Origin: Ceratotherium simum simum
Taxonomy: Eukaryota > Chordata > Mammalia > Perissodactyla > Rhinocerotidae
DNA length: 64,000 bases
Assembly: GCF_000283155.1 (NCBI RefSeq)
Contig: NW_004454166.1
Location: forward strand, 7,204,362-7,268,361
Direction of reading: 5' to 3'
Program-made: the position numbers and the translations under genes
Shown here: piece after piece, positions 13,419-24,900 of the stretch
Position numbering within the stretch: the stretch's first letter is position 1
How the letters are laid out: each line of letters begins with the position of its first letter
Notes under the pieces: model-generated
Told to the model about the DNA's origin: nothing
Databases searched by the model: none
Seen by the model: only the letters and a program-made list of their open reading frames with translations

Positions 13419-13898
13419 GAAAGCTACAAATAGAAATGCATAGATGTGAGTTGGTGCCACGATATAGCTCACACATCGTAAGTGGTTTGAACCTTGGTGA
13501 AGCTATAAGGTGAAATCTCCTCTTCTTCCAAATATATTTCCCTCTATGCAATCTCTTCCCTCATTCCCACCCATATAAGGGAATGTCTCCCTTTCCTATC
13601 TACAAAATGGAAATGTAGCCCCCTTCTACCTCTTCATCTGTAAGTGGACTGTGTCAGACCAGCATACGCCTCAGTTCCCAAGACTAGAAGGGCCTCTAGT
13701 CGCCTTCCTGTGTATGGAATCTTACCTGCTCCACCCATCCCACATTGCCTGTTTTTATTACTTCCTCACTCATGCTGTACTAGATGCTGAAGTCTGAACA
13801 CCTCTGGTGGGTGGGCCTGTGGTGTTGTTCTGCCTCTTTCCTCCTTTGTTCCAATAAAGTGTGTGAGTGGGAAAAAACAAAACAAAACAAAAAACCCT
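13419..13898 (+). pseudogene. Probable processed retrocopy of an unidentified transcript
   Basis: A block with higher GC than its flanks ends in a polyadenylation signal AATAAA (13853-13858), followed 13 bp later by an A-rich tail (13872-13894, aaaaaac/aaaac units). A 9-bp duplication, ttaccaaaa, flanks it at 13410-13418 and 13899-13907, as expected of L1-mediated retroposition. I do not recognise the parent; the sequence looks like a 3' UTR, since no long reading frame crosses it. An LTR carrying an AATAAA is the main alternative, but the A-rich tail argues against that. Confidence 0.5.
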
Positions 13899-13907
13899 TT
13901 ACCAAAA

Positions 13908-15522
13908 TAAAACCAGAGCCAGAAATCAACTGCCCGGCTATGAAATGGAGTTGAAATGGTGCACCCTTCCAGGTTTACGGTTGAAACTACCAGTGGTGGA
14001 AGACTAGTATTGAAAAAAACCCAGATCTAAAATAAAATAAAAGTAGAAAGTTGTCAAACCCAATGTAAGGATACCAGGCCTAGATAGCTACACAAGGACT
14101 GATAGGGAGTTCTGTCCCACATGACCAAGGTACACATACCTCAAGACTCTGGTAACCTGAAAAAAGAACAACTACACTCAAGAAAAAAATATAAGGAAAG
14201 AAATAAGAAGTGTATAGTGTGTGTGCATGTGTTCTGTTTGAACACCTTCTTTATTTTGTAAAAAATAGTTTTGATATTAGAAAGATCTAATTTTTTATAC
14301 TTAAAACTTTGATTTAGGTGAGAGACATCATTAATCAGCATTTATTTCAAACATTTTAATATGTAATGCCTCTTTACTGTGCTTCTCTGGAGAGTGATTT
14401 TATCCCTAGCTAACTTCTACATTTTTTGAAGTATTCTCATTACATTTATCTTATGCAGTTCTATAATCACCTTGTTAGTCATATATATTTATATAGAGAG
14501 TACTATAATCTCTATTGGATATTCAAGTTTAGCTATGGGAGTTTGGTCTTTAAGAGGAATGTTGAGATCCTAGGCTTTATGTCTGGTGCCAAGATACCAT
14601 TTTGATCTTAAGGAAGTTTTCAAGTGTTGATTGGCTGATGTATATGAAGGGACCATGAGATCCCTGGATATGACATTAGTAAGCATACCGCTAAGAAAGT
14701 GGGTTCAGATAGCATTTGCAAAATCATCTTTTCTACTTTCCCTTATAATGCCTCCACCATAAGTTATGGAATGTGGATTATAATAAATTTATAGAGCATC
14801 ATTAAATAAGAGACTGTTGAGCGGATTTGTCTACACTGGCAGGAAAATAATAATTGCAAATGTCTGATGATTAAAGAGATATGAATAGTTGCTAATGAAC
14901 TTCACATGGGAACAAGTGAAGGATATTTACTGATAACACCTATGCATAGCAGTATCAACACACAAAGCTAAGTCCAATCATTCCTCATCAAGGAAATGTT
15001 AAAATCTTTTACATGTATGTACAATGTAAATGTAATTTTCATGTGTCTTTCCAGATTCTCTATTCATTTGCTTAGTTCATTAATTTTTTGACTCTCTCCT
15101 GTGAACTCTGGTGATTTATGCTAAGTTGGTATTTTATCTGTACTGATATGATTATTGTTGGAAATTCAAATTCTCTCACTCTGCTATGGCACATAGTTTA
15201 TAGGTTCATAAATGAGTCACAATATAATAGGATAGATAAGACTACATAATAAAACATAAAAGTTAGTGTGAAAAGGATCTGACTAAAATTACAAGAATTG
15301 TGATTTAGATCACACTCTCCTCTAACATCTGCAGGGGCTGGGGCAAGAATACAGATGAAAGCCCAAGTGCCATATGTCTAAATATACGACTTGTAAATCA
15401 AGTTAAGACCACGGCCCAGCCTGCATTCCTACCCAGGGCCACATTGCTCCTCTACACTTTTTCTGATCCAAGGGCTGAGCTTGTGATTTTTCTCATCCCC
15501 ACTCCCCATCCCTCGACCCTAT
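13908..15522. other. Intergenic sequence; possible old repeat at 15310-15520
   Basis: No gene is supported. 15310-15520 is GC-richer ('ctgcaggggctggggcaag', 'acggcccagcctgcattcc') and probably belongs to an old repeat that I cannot name. Confidence 0.4.
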
Positions 15523-16560
15523 TCTTTGACATCGGTCTTAGCAGCATCTTTTTGAATACCATGTCTATTTAGGCAAAGGAAACAAAAGAAAAAATTAACA
15601 AATGGGACTACATCAGACTAAAGAGCTTCTGCAAGGCAAAGGAAACCAGGAACAAAACGAACAGACAACCACCAACTGGGAGAAAATTTTTGCAATCATA
15701 TATCTGTCAAGGGGTTAATCTCCAAAATATATAAAGAACTCATACAACTCAACAACCAAAAAAGAACAACCCGATCAAAAAATGGGCAGAGGATATGAAC
15801 AGATGTTTTTCCATAAAAGATATACAGATGGGGAACAGGCACATGAAAAGATGTTCAAGATTACTAATCATTAGGGAAATACAAATCAAAACTACAATGG
15901 GATTTCACCATATACCTGTCAGAATGGCTGTAACTATCAAGACAAAAAACAACAAATGTTGGAGAGGATGTGGAGAAAAGGGAACCCTCATACACTGCTG
16001 GTGGGAATGCAAACTGGTACAGCCACTATGGAAAACAGTATGCAGATTTCTCAAAGAATTAAAAATAGAAATACCATATGACCCAGCTATTCCCTTACTG
16101 GGTATTTATCCAAAGAACTTGGAAACAACAATTCAAAGAGATTTATGCCCCCTATGTTCATTGCAGCATTATTCACAATAGCCGAGACAGGGAAGCAACC
16201 CAAGTGCCCAACAACTGATGATTGGATAAAGAAAATGTGGTATATATATAGAATGGAATAGTAGCCATAAAAAAGACAAAATCATCCCATTTTTAACAAC
16301 ATGGATGGACTTTGAGGGTATTACGTTAAGTGAAATAAGCCAAACAGAAAGACAAACACCAAATGATTTAACTCATATGTGGAAGATAGACACATGGACA
16401 AAGAGAACAGATTAGTGGTTACCAGAGGGGAAGGGGGTTGAAGGGTGGGCATAAGAAGTAAAGGGGCACATATATATGGTAACTGACAAATATTAATGTA
16501 CAAGTGAAATTTCACAATGTTATAAACTATTATGTCCTCACGAAAATTTTTTTTAAAAAT
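15523..16560 (+). mobile_element. L1 LINE, ORF2 C-terminus and 3' UTR
   Basis: Starts inside ORF2 and runs to the 3' UTR end at 'tcacaatgttataaactatt' and an A/T-rich tail near 16550. A 128-codon open stretch at 15795-16181 keeps the ORF2 C-terminal signatures 'GNRHMKRCS', '[11 protein letters not shown]' and '[12 protein letters not shown]', including part of the C-terminal cysteine region. It is 5'-truncated and nonfunctional, and less diverged than the other L1 copies to its left. Confidence 0.92.
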
Positions 16561-16733
16561 GCCTTCTTGGGTAATCTGAGACTTAAAGGTACATAATTGT
16601 TTAGGCCACTAACTCCATAGCTCAATTATCAAACTAATAGGAGCTAAAACAGCAAGTCCCTTTCCTTCTCTCTTCTAATATAGAATCATTCTCTATGAAA
16701 TAATTACACACAATATTAAAAACATAGCATTTT

Positions 16734-16995
16734 GGGGCCAGTCCCGTGGCATAGCGGTTAAGTTCGCATGCACCACTTTGGCAGCCTGGGGCTTGCAGGC
16801 TCGGATCCCAGGCATGAACCGATGCACCACTTGTCAAGCCATACTGTGGTGGCGTACCATATAAGGTAGAGGAAGATGCGTACGGATGTTAGCCCAGGGC
16901 CAATCTTCCTCAGCAAAAAAAATAGGAGGATTGGCATTAGATGTTAGCTCAGGGCTAATCTTACTCACAAAAATAAATAAATAAATAAATAAATA
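16734..16995 (+). mobile_element. ERE2/3-type tRNA-derived SINE
   Basis: Head 'ggggccagtcccgtggc', then an A-box-like segment, two copies of the 'gatgttagctcagggc' body motif and an (AAAT)n tail. Flanking duplication aaaacatagcatttt (16719-16733) against aaaacacagcatttt (16996-17010), one mismatch. Confidence 0.93.
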
Positions 16996-17010
16996 AAAAC
17001 ACAGCATTTT

Positions 17011-18909
17011 TTTATTTAAACGTAATGCCTCCAACAATCCAACAATATTTTCATAAACAATAAAACAGAATAGCTTTACTTTGTACAAAGCAATATGGCT
17101 ATAAAGCATTCGTATCCACAACTGTAACATACATAGACAATGATTTGGCTACCTAACAGCCTTCTAAAAATGCAGTTAAACCCTATTTATCTGGACAATT
17201 CTATGATTCTCGGAGTTGACCCAGAATTTTTATTCTAATCTATCCCCTGTCACTTGTACAGAATGATGTTACATGCCAAAACAATCCTTGAAGATGCTAT
17301 CTCACCTTTACTAATCTCTGTGGACTGATGTTCTATCTTTTCCCGCCTTTCACCTAGATAAAGAGACTAACTTCTTCTCTCCTCTTCACCTATCACCATT
17401 TCTAGGATTGAAGATGTGTTTGGAATTCTCTGTGCCCCATTCTGCAGATTTGTCTGTTGTACGTCACCTTGAGGGGCCTCCAAGTTGCAGTTCATGCTAC
17501 AAAAACAAACTCAAGGTTAGGGGAGCCTATACACAAGCTGAACTTTCAACTTTGAATATTTTTAAAATCCCCTCATTGTCTGTAGCTTTCCTTGATAGCT
17601 GGGCCCATGCCTGAACGGCAGGTTAAGTCCTGTAGATCCCTGAGATTTTAGTCTCCCTCAAGCTAGATTCTAGAACTTGGAAGCAATTTTGAGAGAGGAA
17701 TTTCAAACTTTTGTTCTAAGAAAGTACTGACAGAATTTCCCATTATAACTATTCCAATGTGCATCTTTAAAGAAATAAAGCCAAAGGATTTTCATTAGGC
17801 TCAAAGAAAGTATTGGCACTTTTCAAAATCCATCAATGTTCCCTATATTATAGCCCAACTCTTTTCATTGGCAAAATTCTCTGGTTTGTATAAGAAACTT
17901 CTGTAGACAGATTTTTAAATCACAGGTTGATATGTTTTCATTTAAATGAAGACTTCCTATATATGCTATAGAACAAGATTCACCATTACCATTGGATCTT
18001 TGCACCCAAAAATAAACTTTATTTTAAGCCACATCTTTCTGTGAGGTTTGACAAAAGAAGGCAGCCAGATTTGGAAGATTATGAATTCTGCAATAGAACT
18101 TGATTCATGGCTTCTAAAAACGCTATTTTAATGCTCCTGCAAAATTCAGCAATAAGCCTTGCAAGAACATAAAATCTCAAGTGAGTCTACCCCTTAATCT
18201 TGTGTGAGAGGAGAAAACAGGCCCAACAGCAACAAGGGCTAGATATGGGAGTCTGTCTGTACTACCTTTCCCAGTAAAGGTCAGCTTGTACCACCAAGAA
18301 ACAACACATCAATAATACCTAGTGGTGTTCAGAGCCATCAGCAAGAAGAGGGGGCTCCTGGTCAATTAAGTATCCATCTACATAGGAAAGCCCTTTGTGT
18401 GAATTACCCTCTTAATACATGTGTTTTTCCCATTAAATAGGAACAACTTTTGATTATTACAATTAGTTGGAGTGGAAAGGAGGGGGGAGGGGACAAGACA
18501 AATCAAAGTGACAGGCAATAAAAAACTCAACTGTGAAAACAAACGTGTATCTATGAGCAACCCATGAGATTAAGATGGAAAAAGCCATGTAAATTTACGC
18601 AAAGGATTTAACAAAAGACACATGAATATCAGGGAAGTTAGGAATACAACTGATCTTAACAGATAAATGCGTAGATTCATCCTTTTGTCATATCAATCAA
18701 TAAATTAAAGCTACATGAAAAATTGGAACAAGCATTTTATTAAGATGTAAAATTAATCAGTTATTTAAAACTACCAGTTATATTTACTCAATAATAATGA
18801 GTGAAAGCAAACACCAATCTTAGACTGAATATTAGAGAACATTTTAAAACACAAGTACAAGTGGCCCCTCATTTTTCCCCTTTAACTGCCAGTGCTCTTG
18901 GTTTCTTTA
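17011..18909. other. Intergenic sequence upstream of CYLC2
   Basis: No supported gene and no confidently named repeat. It is the immediate upstream flank of CYLC2; distal regulatory sites cannot be judged from one sequence. Confidence 0.5.
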
Positions 18910-18917
18910 TGATGTCA
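18910..18917 (+). promoter_or_regulatory. CRE-like octamer upstream of CYLC2
   Basis: TGATGTCA differs by one base from the palindromic CRE TGACGTCA and ends 62 bp before the CYLC2 start codon. CREM-tau is known to switch on many post-meiotic spermatid genes through such sites close to the transcription start. I see no convincing TATA box. The location is suggestive, but a degenerate 8-mer can occur by chance. Confidence 0.35.
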
Positions 18918-18979
18918 CCACTCCACATCACTATTTGAACTTACAGTGCTTAAGGTCTGGCAAATCACAACTGGGGGAA

Positions 18980-18996
18980 ATGGCTACACCAAGATT
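18980..18996 (+). CDS. CYLC2: CYLC2 coding exon 1 (17 nt)
   Basis: ATG GCT ACA CCA AGA TT, followed directly by the donor gtaaga, gives M-A-T-P-R and the first two bases of Phe6, completed by the first base of exon 2. This matches the short N-terminus known for cylicin-2 (human begins M-S-L-P-R-F). The ATG lies in a fair initiation context (gggaaATGg). Where the 5' untranslated region starts cannot be seen. It is far too short for ORF finders. Confidence 0.82.
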
Positions 18997-21900
18997 GTAA
19001 GACTTCCTGTCAAATTTTATGTTTTAAAATAATTAAAATGTTCTAGTTAGCTTTGCATTTATTCTCTTTAGTGTAAAGACGTGTTTGAGTATTTAGAAGG
19101 AGGTGTTTATTTTTCAACTATTCATGTATTTTCTATATATTTTGTTATTGATTTCTAATTCAGTTGTTTGGTGATCTATTATACAGGGAACAAATGGACA
19201 GTATCTATGTACCATTTTTTAAATCTCAAATTTAAACAATATTTAAACAAAACAAACATTATTGTTTCATGAACCTGAAATAGTCCCACTTTCAGAGAAT
19301 TTAGAACAGATAGTTCATAACTATGGTTGAAAATCAAAATTTCTTCATCAGGGTATAAATGTACATTGGCTATATGCAAACCTAGAGATTCAGATATAGT
19401 GAGGCAAGTAATTTTAACACATGTCCTCAATTAAGAAAACACTAGACTAGATAACGTACTGGTTAACACATCCTAAATTTTATTCAATTAACTCATTCAA
19501 ATTTTTATAAAGTAATGAACATGTGCCAGGTCTTGTGCTGGGAATCAGGGCTTTAATGAAGATACTTGTTTTTTTTTAAATTGAGGTCACATTGGTTTAT
19601 AACACTATATAAATTTCAGGCATACATCATATTTCAACTTCTGTATAGACTGTATTGGGTTCACCACCAAAAGTCTAGTTGGCGTCTGTTATGATACAGA
19701 TATGCCCTTTTACCCCTTTTGTCCTCACCCACGTGCCCTTCCACTTTAGTAACCACCAATCTTTTCTCTGTATCCATGTTTGCTTTTTGTTTACCTTCCA
19801 CATATGAGTGAAGTCATATGGTATTTGTCTTTCTCTGATTTATTTCGCTTAGCATAATACCCTCAAGGTCCATCCATGTTGTTGCAAATGGCAAGATTTC
19901 AACTTTTTGCTGAGTAGTGTGCCATTAAACATATATACCACATCTTCTTTACCCATTCATGTGCTGATGGGCACTTAGGTTGCTTCCAAGTCTTGGCTAT
20001 CGTGAATAATGCTGCAACGAATACAGGGGTGCATATATCTTTTCAAATTAGTGCTTTTGTGTTCTTTGGATAAATACCTAGAAGTGGAGTGGCTGGATAA
20101 TAGGGTATTTCTAATTTTAAGACAAATCTCCATACTGTTTTCAATAGTGGCTGCACCAATTTACAAGAAACTTTTTTTAATATACTTTATTTCTTAATAT
20201 TTACGTATTGCGAAAATAAGTAAAACGCTGTGGGAGTGCGTGTGTGTGTGTGTGTGTATTTGTGTATGTAAACCCAAAACTCCTTCATGATCAACAATGG
20301 ATTTATTTATGTAATATAACAGGAAGATGTAGAATATTTCTCTAACAGATCTTCATATTTGCATCCAATACAAATAAATAAAAATTAGGTTATAAAACTC
20401 CCCAGTATGGAAATAAACGTTCATATAACACTAAAACTAATAAAAACTTATAAATGGAAAATACATTGCAACATATTTTTATTTCTCAGATTTTCCTGGA
20501 GAACAAAAATAATCAAAATCCATATCAATAGCTGTGATGTACACTGACAAGCACACATTCATAAACGTATGCCATTGAATGATTTGGATTTGGTTAAGTA
20601 TTTTGAGGACCTGATTTTACCTAACCATAGTGTTTTTAAAGGGATGTCTTAGCTAAAATTCAATTGCAAGAGAATTTGGAGTGTGAGGTAGGGAAAATAA
20701 TTTAATCATAGTTTCATGATTAAAAATATATAAAGGTTTATATTTCAGATATGGTAAGTTGGTGAGGTTTTACTTTTAATGTTTTTATCCACCTTGTTTT
20801 TAGTTCACTTGAAGACTGTGCTAAAAACACACATTTGCTCATCTCTATTTACCTAACATGAATTAATCTTACATAACAATAGAGATCTGAGAATGCAAAA
20901 TATTTCTCTAGTTGATAGTGGCAAGTGCTTACGCATAATAATGATGTTTTTAGAGTGATTTTGTACAAATTAATTAAAACCTTTCCCTCCTATTTTAATA
21001 GCCAGAAAGTCAACTTTGGGAGCTATGATAATTATATTCCAGGTAAGAAACAGTTCAAAAAAATTTTTTTTAATGTATTATTAATTTTAGGGATAAGTGA
21101 TTATTATCCTCCACTGAACTTGATAAAGCAATAGCTGTCATGCAGTATTATTAAAAATCACCTTTTTATTTTCCAAGGTACCTTTCTTGGGGGCTCAGCA
21201 AACACTTTCTAAAGATATTTTGTTTTTAAATCCAAAGAAGATTAGGCAAATATGTTTAGCAACATAAACGTGGACATATTTACAGGTTAGAAATCGTACA
21301 ATCAGATAATCTTACTGTTGAAAGGCAATGTAGAAATTGGATAAACAACTTCTCACCCATGTCAGGAATGTCTTTTACTACAGTCCTGAGAGATTTTATC
21401 AGGCTTATAAATGGCAAAAAAATTCATTACTTGACAAGGACTGTCAATTGAATTTTTTTTTTTTTTAAAGATTTTATTTATTTTATTTTTTCCCCCCAAA
21501 GCCCCAGTGGATAGTTGTGTGTCGTAGCTGCACATCCTTCTAGTTGCTGCATGTGGGACTCGGCCTCAGGATGAACGGAAAAGTGGTGCCTCGATGCGCA
21601 CCCGGGATCCGAACCCGGGCCGCCAGCATCGCAGCGCGCGCACTTAACCACCAAGCCACAGGGCCGGCCCTGTCAATTGAATTTTGAAGGACATCATACA
21701 TCAAGTGATTTTCCCTCATACACTGAGCCTAAATGTGCCTTTCATTCTGCCTATTTTCTCACTGATCCTGATTCTGTCTTTAGGAGACTCACAGGACACG
21801 TCCATTTTCTCTTACACACAGTATTATTACACCTATTTGAATACAGTGGGGATATCTCTCTCATTGGTCTCATTGGAAACCTAAATGTCTTTAACCATTT

Positions 21901-24900
21901 CTAGTCTAGTTTCCAGGTAACTTTACACTCCCAGTCACAATTCTGTAGGTACTCTTTATTTGTCAGTTTTCTTCATTAACATGCCACCTATAACAACGCA
22001 GTCCTTGGGCGTATAACATTTACTCTTGTAGCTTGGAAAATGATTACCAACTAAGACGATATTAAGCAACAGCATGTAGATTCAATCATATAGTTACTAA
22101 ATATTTTATAATAGGTACTACGCTAAGTACTTTGGGGGCCACAGAAGTAGTTATCATATTTCTGTTCTCAATAGAATTGTATTCTAACTAAAAGAGTACA
22201 AAGCGAAATCTAGACTGGCAGAGACAGAAAGATGAAAAGGAATGAGCAAAACTGTTTCCTTCCATTTATATTACAGACTATATTAGTTTCACAATGACTA
22301 CTTTATATAGTCATCTGTAAAGCTGGTCAAAATAGAAAAATCAATTTTTATTTTCTCCTATTATTAGCAGAGAATTTCAAACATCATCAAATAAATGAAG
22401 TCATAACTTGAATCATTTGTTTATTCATTTACATGAAATGTATTACCTTACTGATTTTAATTCTGAAGAAATTCTATTTACTCCAAAGTGTATGTTTAAT
22501 ATTTTTCTTATCTTAGTCAGTGAATTAAACAGAAAATCATGGAATCAGCAATACTTTGCCCTGGCATTTCCCAAACCGCCACGGCCAGGAAGAAAAAGGA
22601 GATCAATGCCTTCCCAATTACAAGACAATAGAATTCCTGTGAGTATTGAAAAGATCATATAATTTTACTAGTAATAAACTTGTGAAACCATATATCGTTA
22701 TATATGTTACAGATAAATGCTGACCAATGAGATTTCAATGATGCTGGAAATATTTTATCTCTTTGCATTCCAGTATGGCTCTTGAGCACTTGAAATCAGA
22801 CTAGTGTAACTGAGGAACTAAATTTTACATTTCATTTCATTTCAATTCAGATGTGGCTTTTGAATATCAAATTGGATAGCACAGTTAAAGGTAATTCAAA
22901 TTTTACTACTTGGAGAAAGTAGATCTATTTTATTTGCATTTCACTGTATAAAAATTGTCCTCTCATTTCATATTAACTATTTGTTCAGTAACCCCACATT
23001 ATAGAAAATATGTATCCAAGGAGCACAAAAATTTGGAGATCCTAATACTACAGTTAGAATGAACATGCAGGAAATTTTCCCCAGCTGGAGAAACTCCTTC
23101 ATTAGAATCATGGAGTTACATTATAACCTGATGAAGTTTCAATGCTTCCTCATTTGCTGTACCAGAGAATTTAGGATTCTGAAATATTGGAAGATAAATA
23201 TCTCCCAATGTTTCCAGAGTCATCATGGGATATGAAAATATTCAAAGAAAAGTTTTCACAAGATAAATGTATCAACAACTCTGGTTTATTTTATAAAATG
23301 TACCCAATCTGTAGTGATCCAGGTTTCTTCTGTCTTCTCATGTTCTTTTCCATTCCTTTCTTTCTTTATTCAATTTATTTTTCTATTATTTGTTAACATA
23401 CTTTCCAAAATTTGCTGTTTTTGTAATTAAGCTTTTGCAAATGTTTGGTCAGAAGTTGAAAACAAAATGCACCATTCTGTACAAACTATTGTGCTCTGAA
23501 TGTTACAGGTTTCATTATTGCAATTGCCTATCTGATAATACTCAATTTATATCTTGCCAAACAGGAGGAGTTTCATGCTTTTATTTTTAACCACAAGTAG
23601 CATTCTAAATTCCAGAAAACTTGAATGTGCCAATAGAGACCAGGATATACCTAAACACGAAACTATTTGATATTAGAGAATAATTAGTTTCTGAGTTGGC
23701 ATAGGAATAGACAGTGGGCAAAACAACCCAGAAATTCTCAAGAACACAGAGTCAAAAAAAAAAAAAAACCCTCTCCTGATTGTGAAGAGAGGTTCTGATA
23801 TGTCATCAGTTAGTGGAGATCTCTACGAATTTTAATATAAAATCTCGAGGAAATTATGAAGATCCTCTAAATTGAAATTAGGCCCAACATGAGGCATGGC
23901 TATCCACTAGGCCAAAAAAGAATGAAATTAAAAAAGCAGAATAAACTATGAAATCTACAATTCATGCACTATTTATCAGAATCTAAGATCTTCTCATGGT
24001 TGAAGTTAAAACGTATTTGATATCTGGTAATAAAGGTTGTGTAACTCAAACCAAGTTGTTCATCATTATTTTAACCAATATTTCAGGAACATGATCAAGG
24101 CAAATTAAGGGGACGTCGTAGACAACCATTATGGATGCACCATTCTGTAATGACAATTTCCGATCCATCTGCTTATTTAGCTGCCAGGACGCAGCCTACA
24201 GCTAAATCAACTCGTCGCCCCAGGGAAGAGGCTGGAGTAGCAGGTGTACAGAAGCCCTTATCTCCAGCAATAAGTAAGAAAGATGAAGACAAGAAGGCAG
24301 AAAAGAAGGGAAAATCCGACTCAGAAACAGAACCCACAGCATTACAGGAGTTAAAAAAGAAAGATTCAAAGAAAGACAAGCATATAGAAATAGGAACTAA
24401 AGGCGAAAAAGACATTGCAAAAACAGACGCCAAAAAAGACAAGAAGGGTTCAAAGAAGGGCAAGGAGTCAGCTACCGAATCTGAAGATGAGAAAAAGGAT
24501 GCAAAGAAAGGTTCCAAAAAAGATAAGAAAGATTCAAAGAAGGGCAAGGAGTCAGCTACAGAATCCGAAGATGAGAAAAAGGATGCAAAGAAAGATGCCA
24601 AAAAAGATAAGAAAGATTCAAAGAAGGGCAAGGAGCCTGCTACAGAATCCGAAGAAGAGAAAAAGGATGCAAAGAAAGATGCCAAAAAAGATACGAAAGA
24701 AGCAAAGAAGGGCAAGGAGCCAGCTACGGAATCCGAAGGTGAAAAAAAGGATGCAAAGAAGCATAAGGATGAGAAAAAAGACACAAAGAAACCCAGTGAT
24801 AAGGGTGATGAATCAAAGGACAAGAAAGATGCAAAGGGGAAGGGGAGTAAAAAAGAAAAGAAAGATGAAAAGAAGCCCGGTAAGACAGATAGCAAATCAA

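Noticed and set aside
15795..16181. 128-codon frame as a host gene
   Set aside because: It matches the C-terminal part of L1 ORF2 and lies in a 5'-truncated L1.
16734..16995. ERE heads as tRNA genes
   Set aside because: They derive from a tRNA and keep A/B-box-like motifs, but lack a foldable cloverleaf with anticodon arm and carry SINE bodies, tails and target duplications.
21677..21904. Two overlapping short frames in CYLC2 intron 2
   Set aside because: They run in different frames over the same DNA right after the SINE, have no cylicin likeness and lie inside a well-supported intron.
22408..22662. 84-codon frame starting with ATG at 22408, containing the [12 protein letters not shown] segment
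   Set aside because: Only 22517-22638 is exon 3. The upstream part is intron before a good acceptor, and the downstream part lies past the gtgagt donor.
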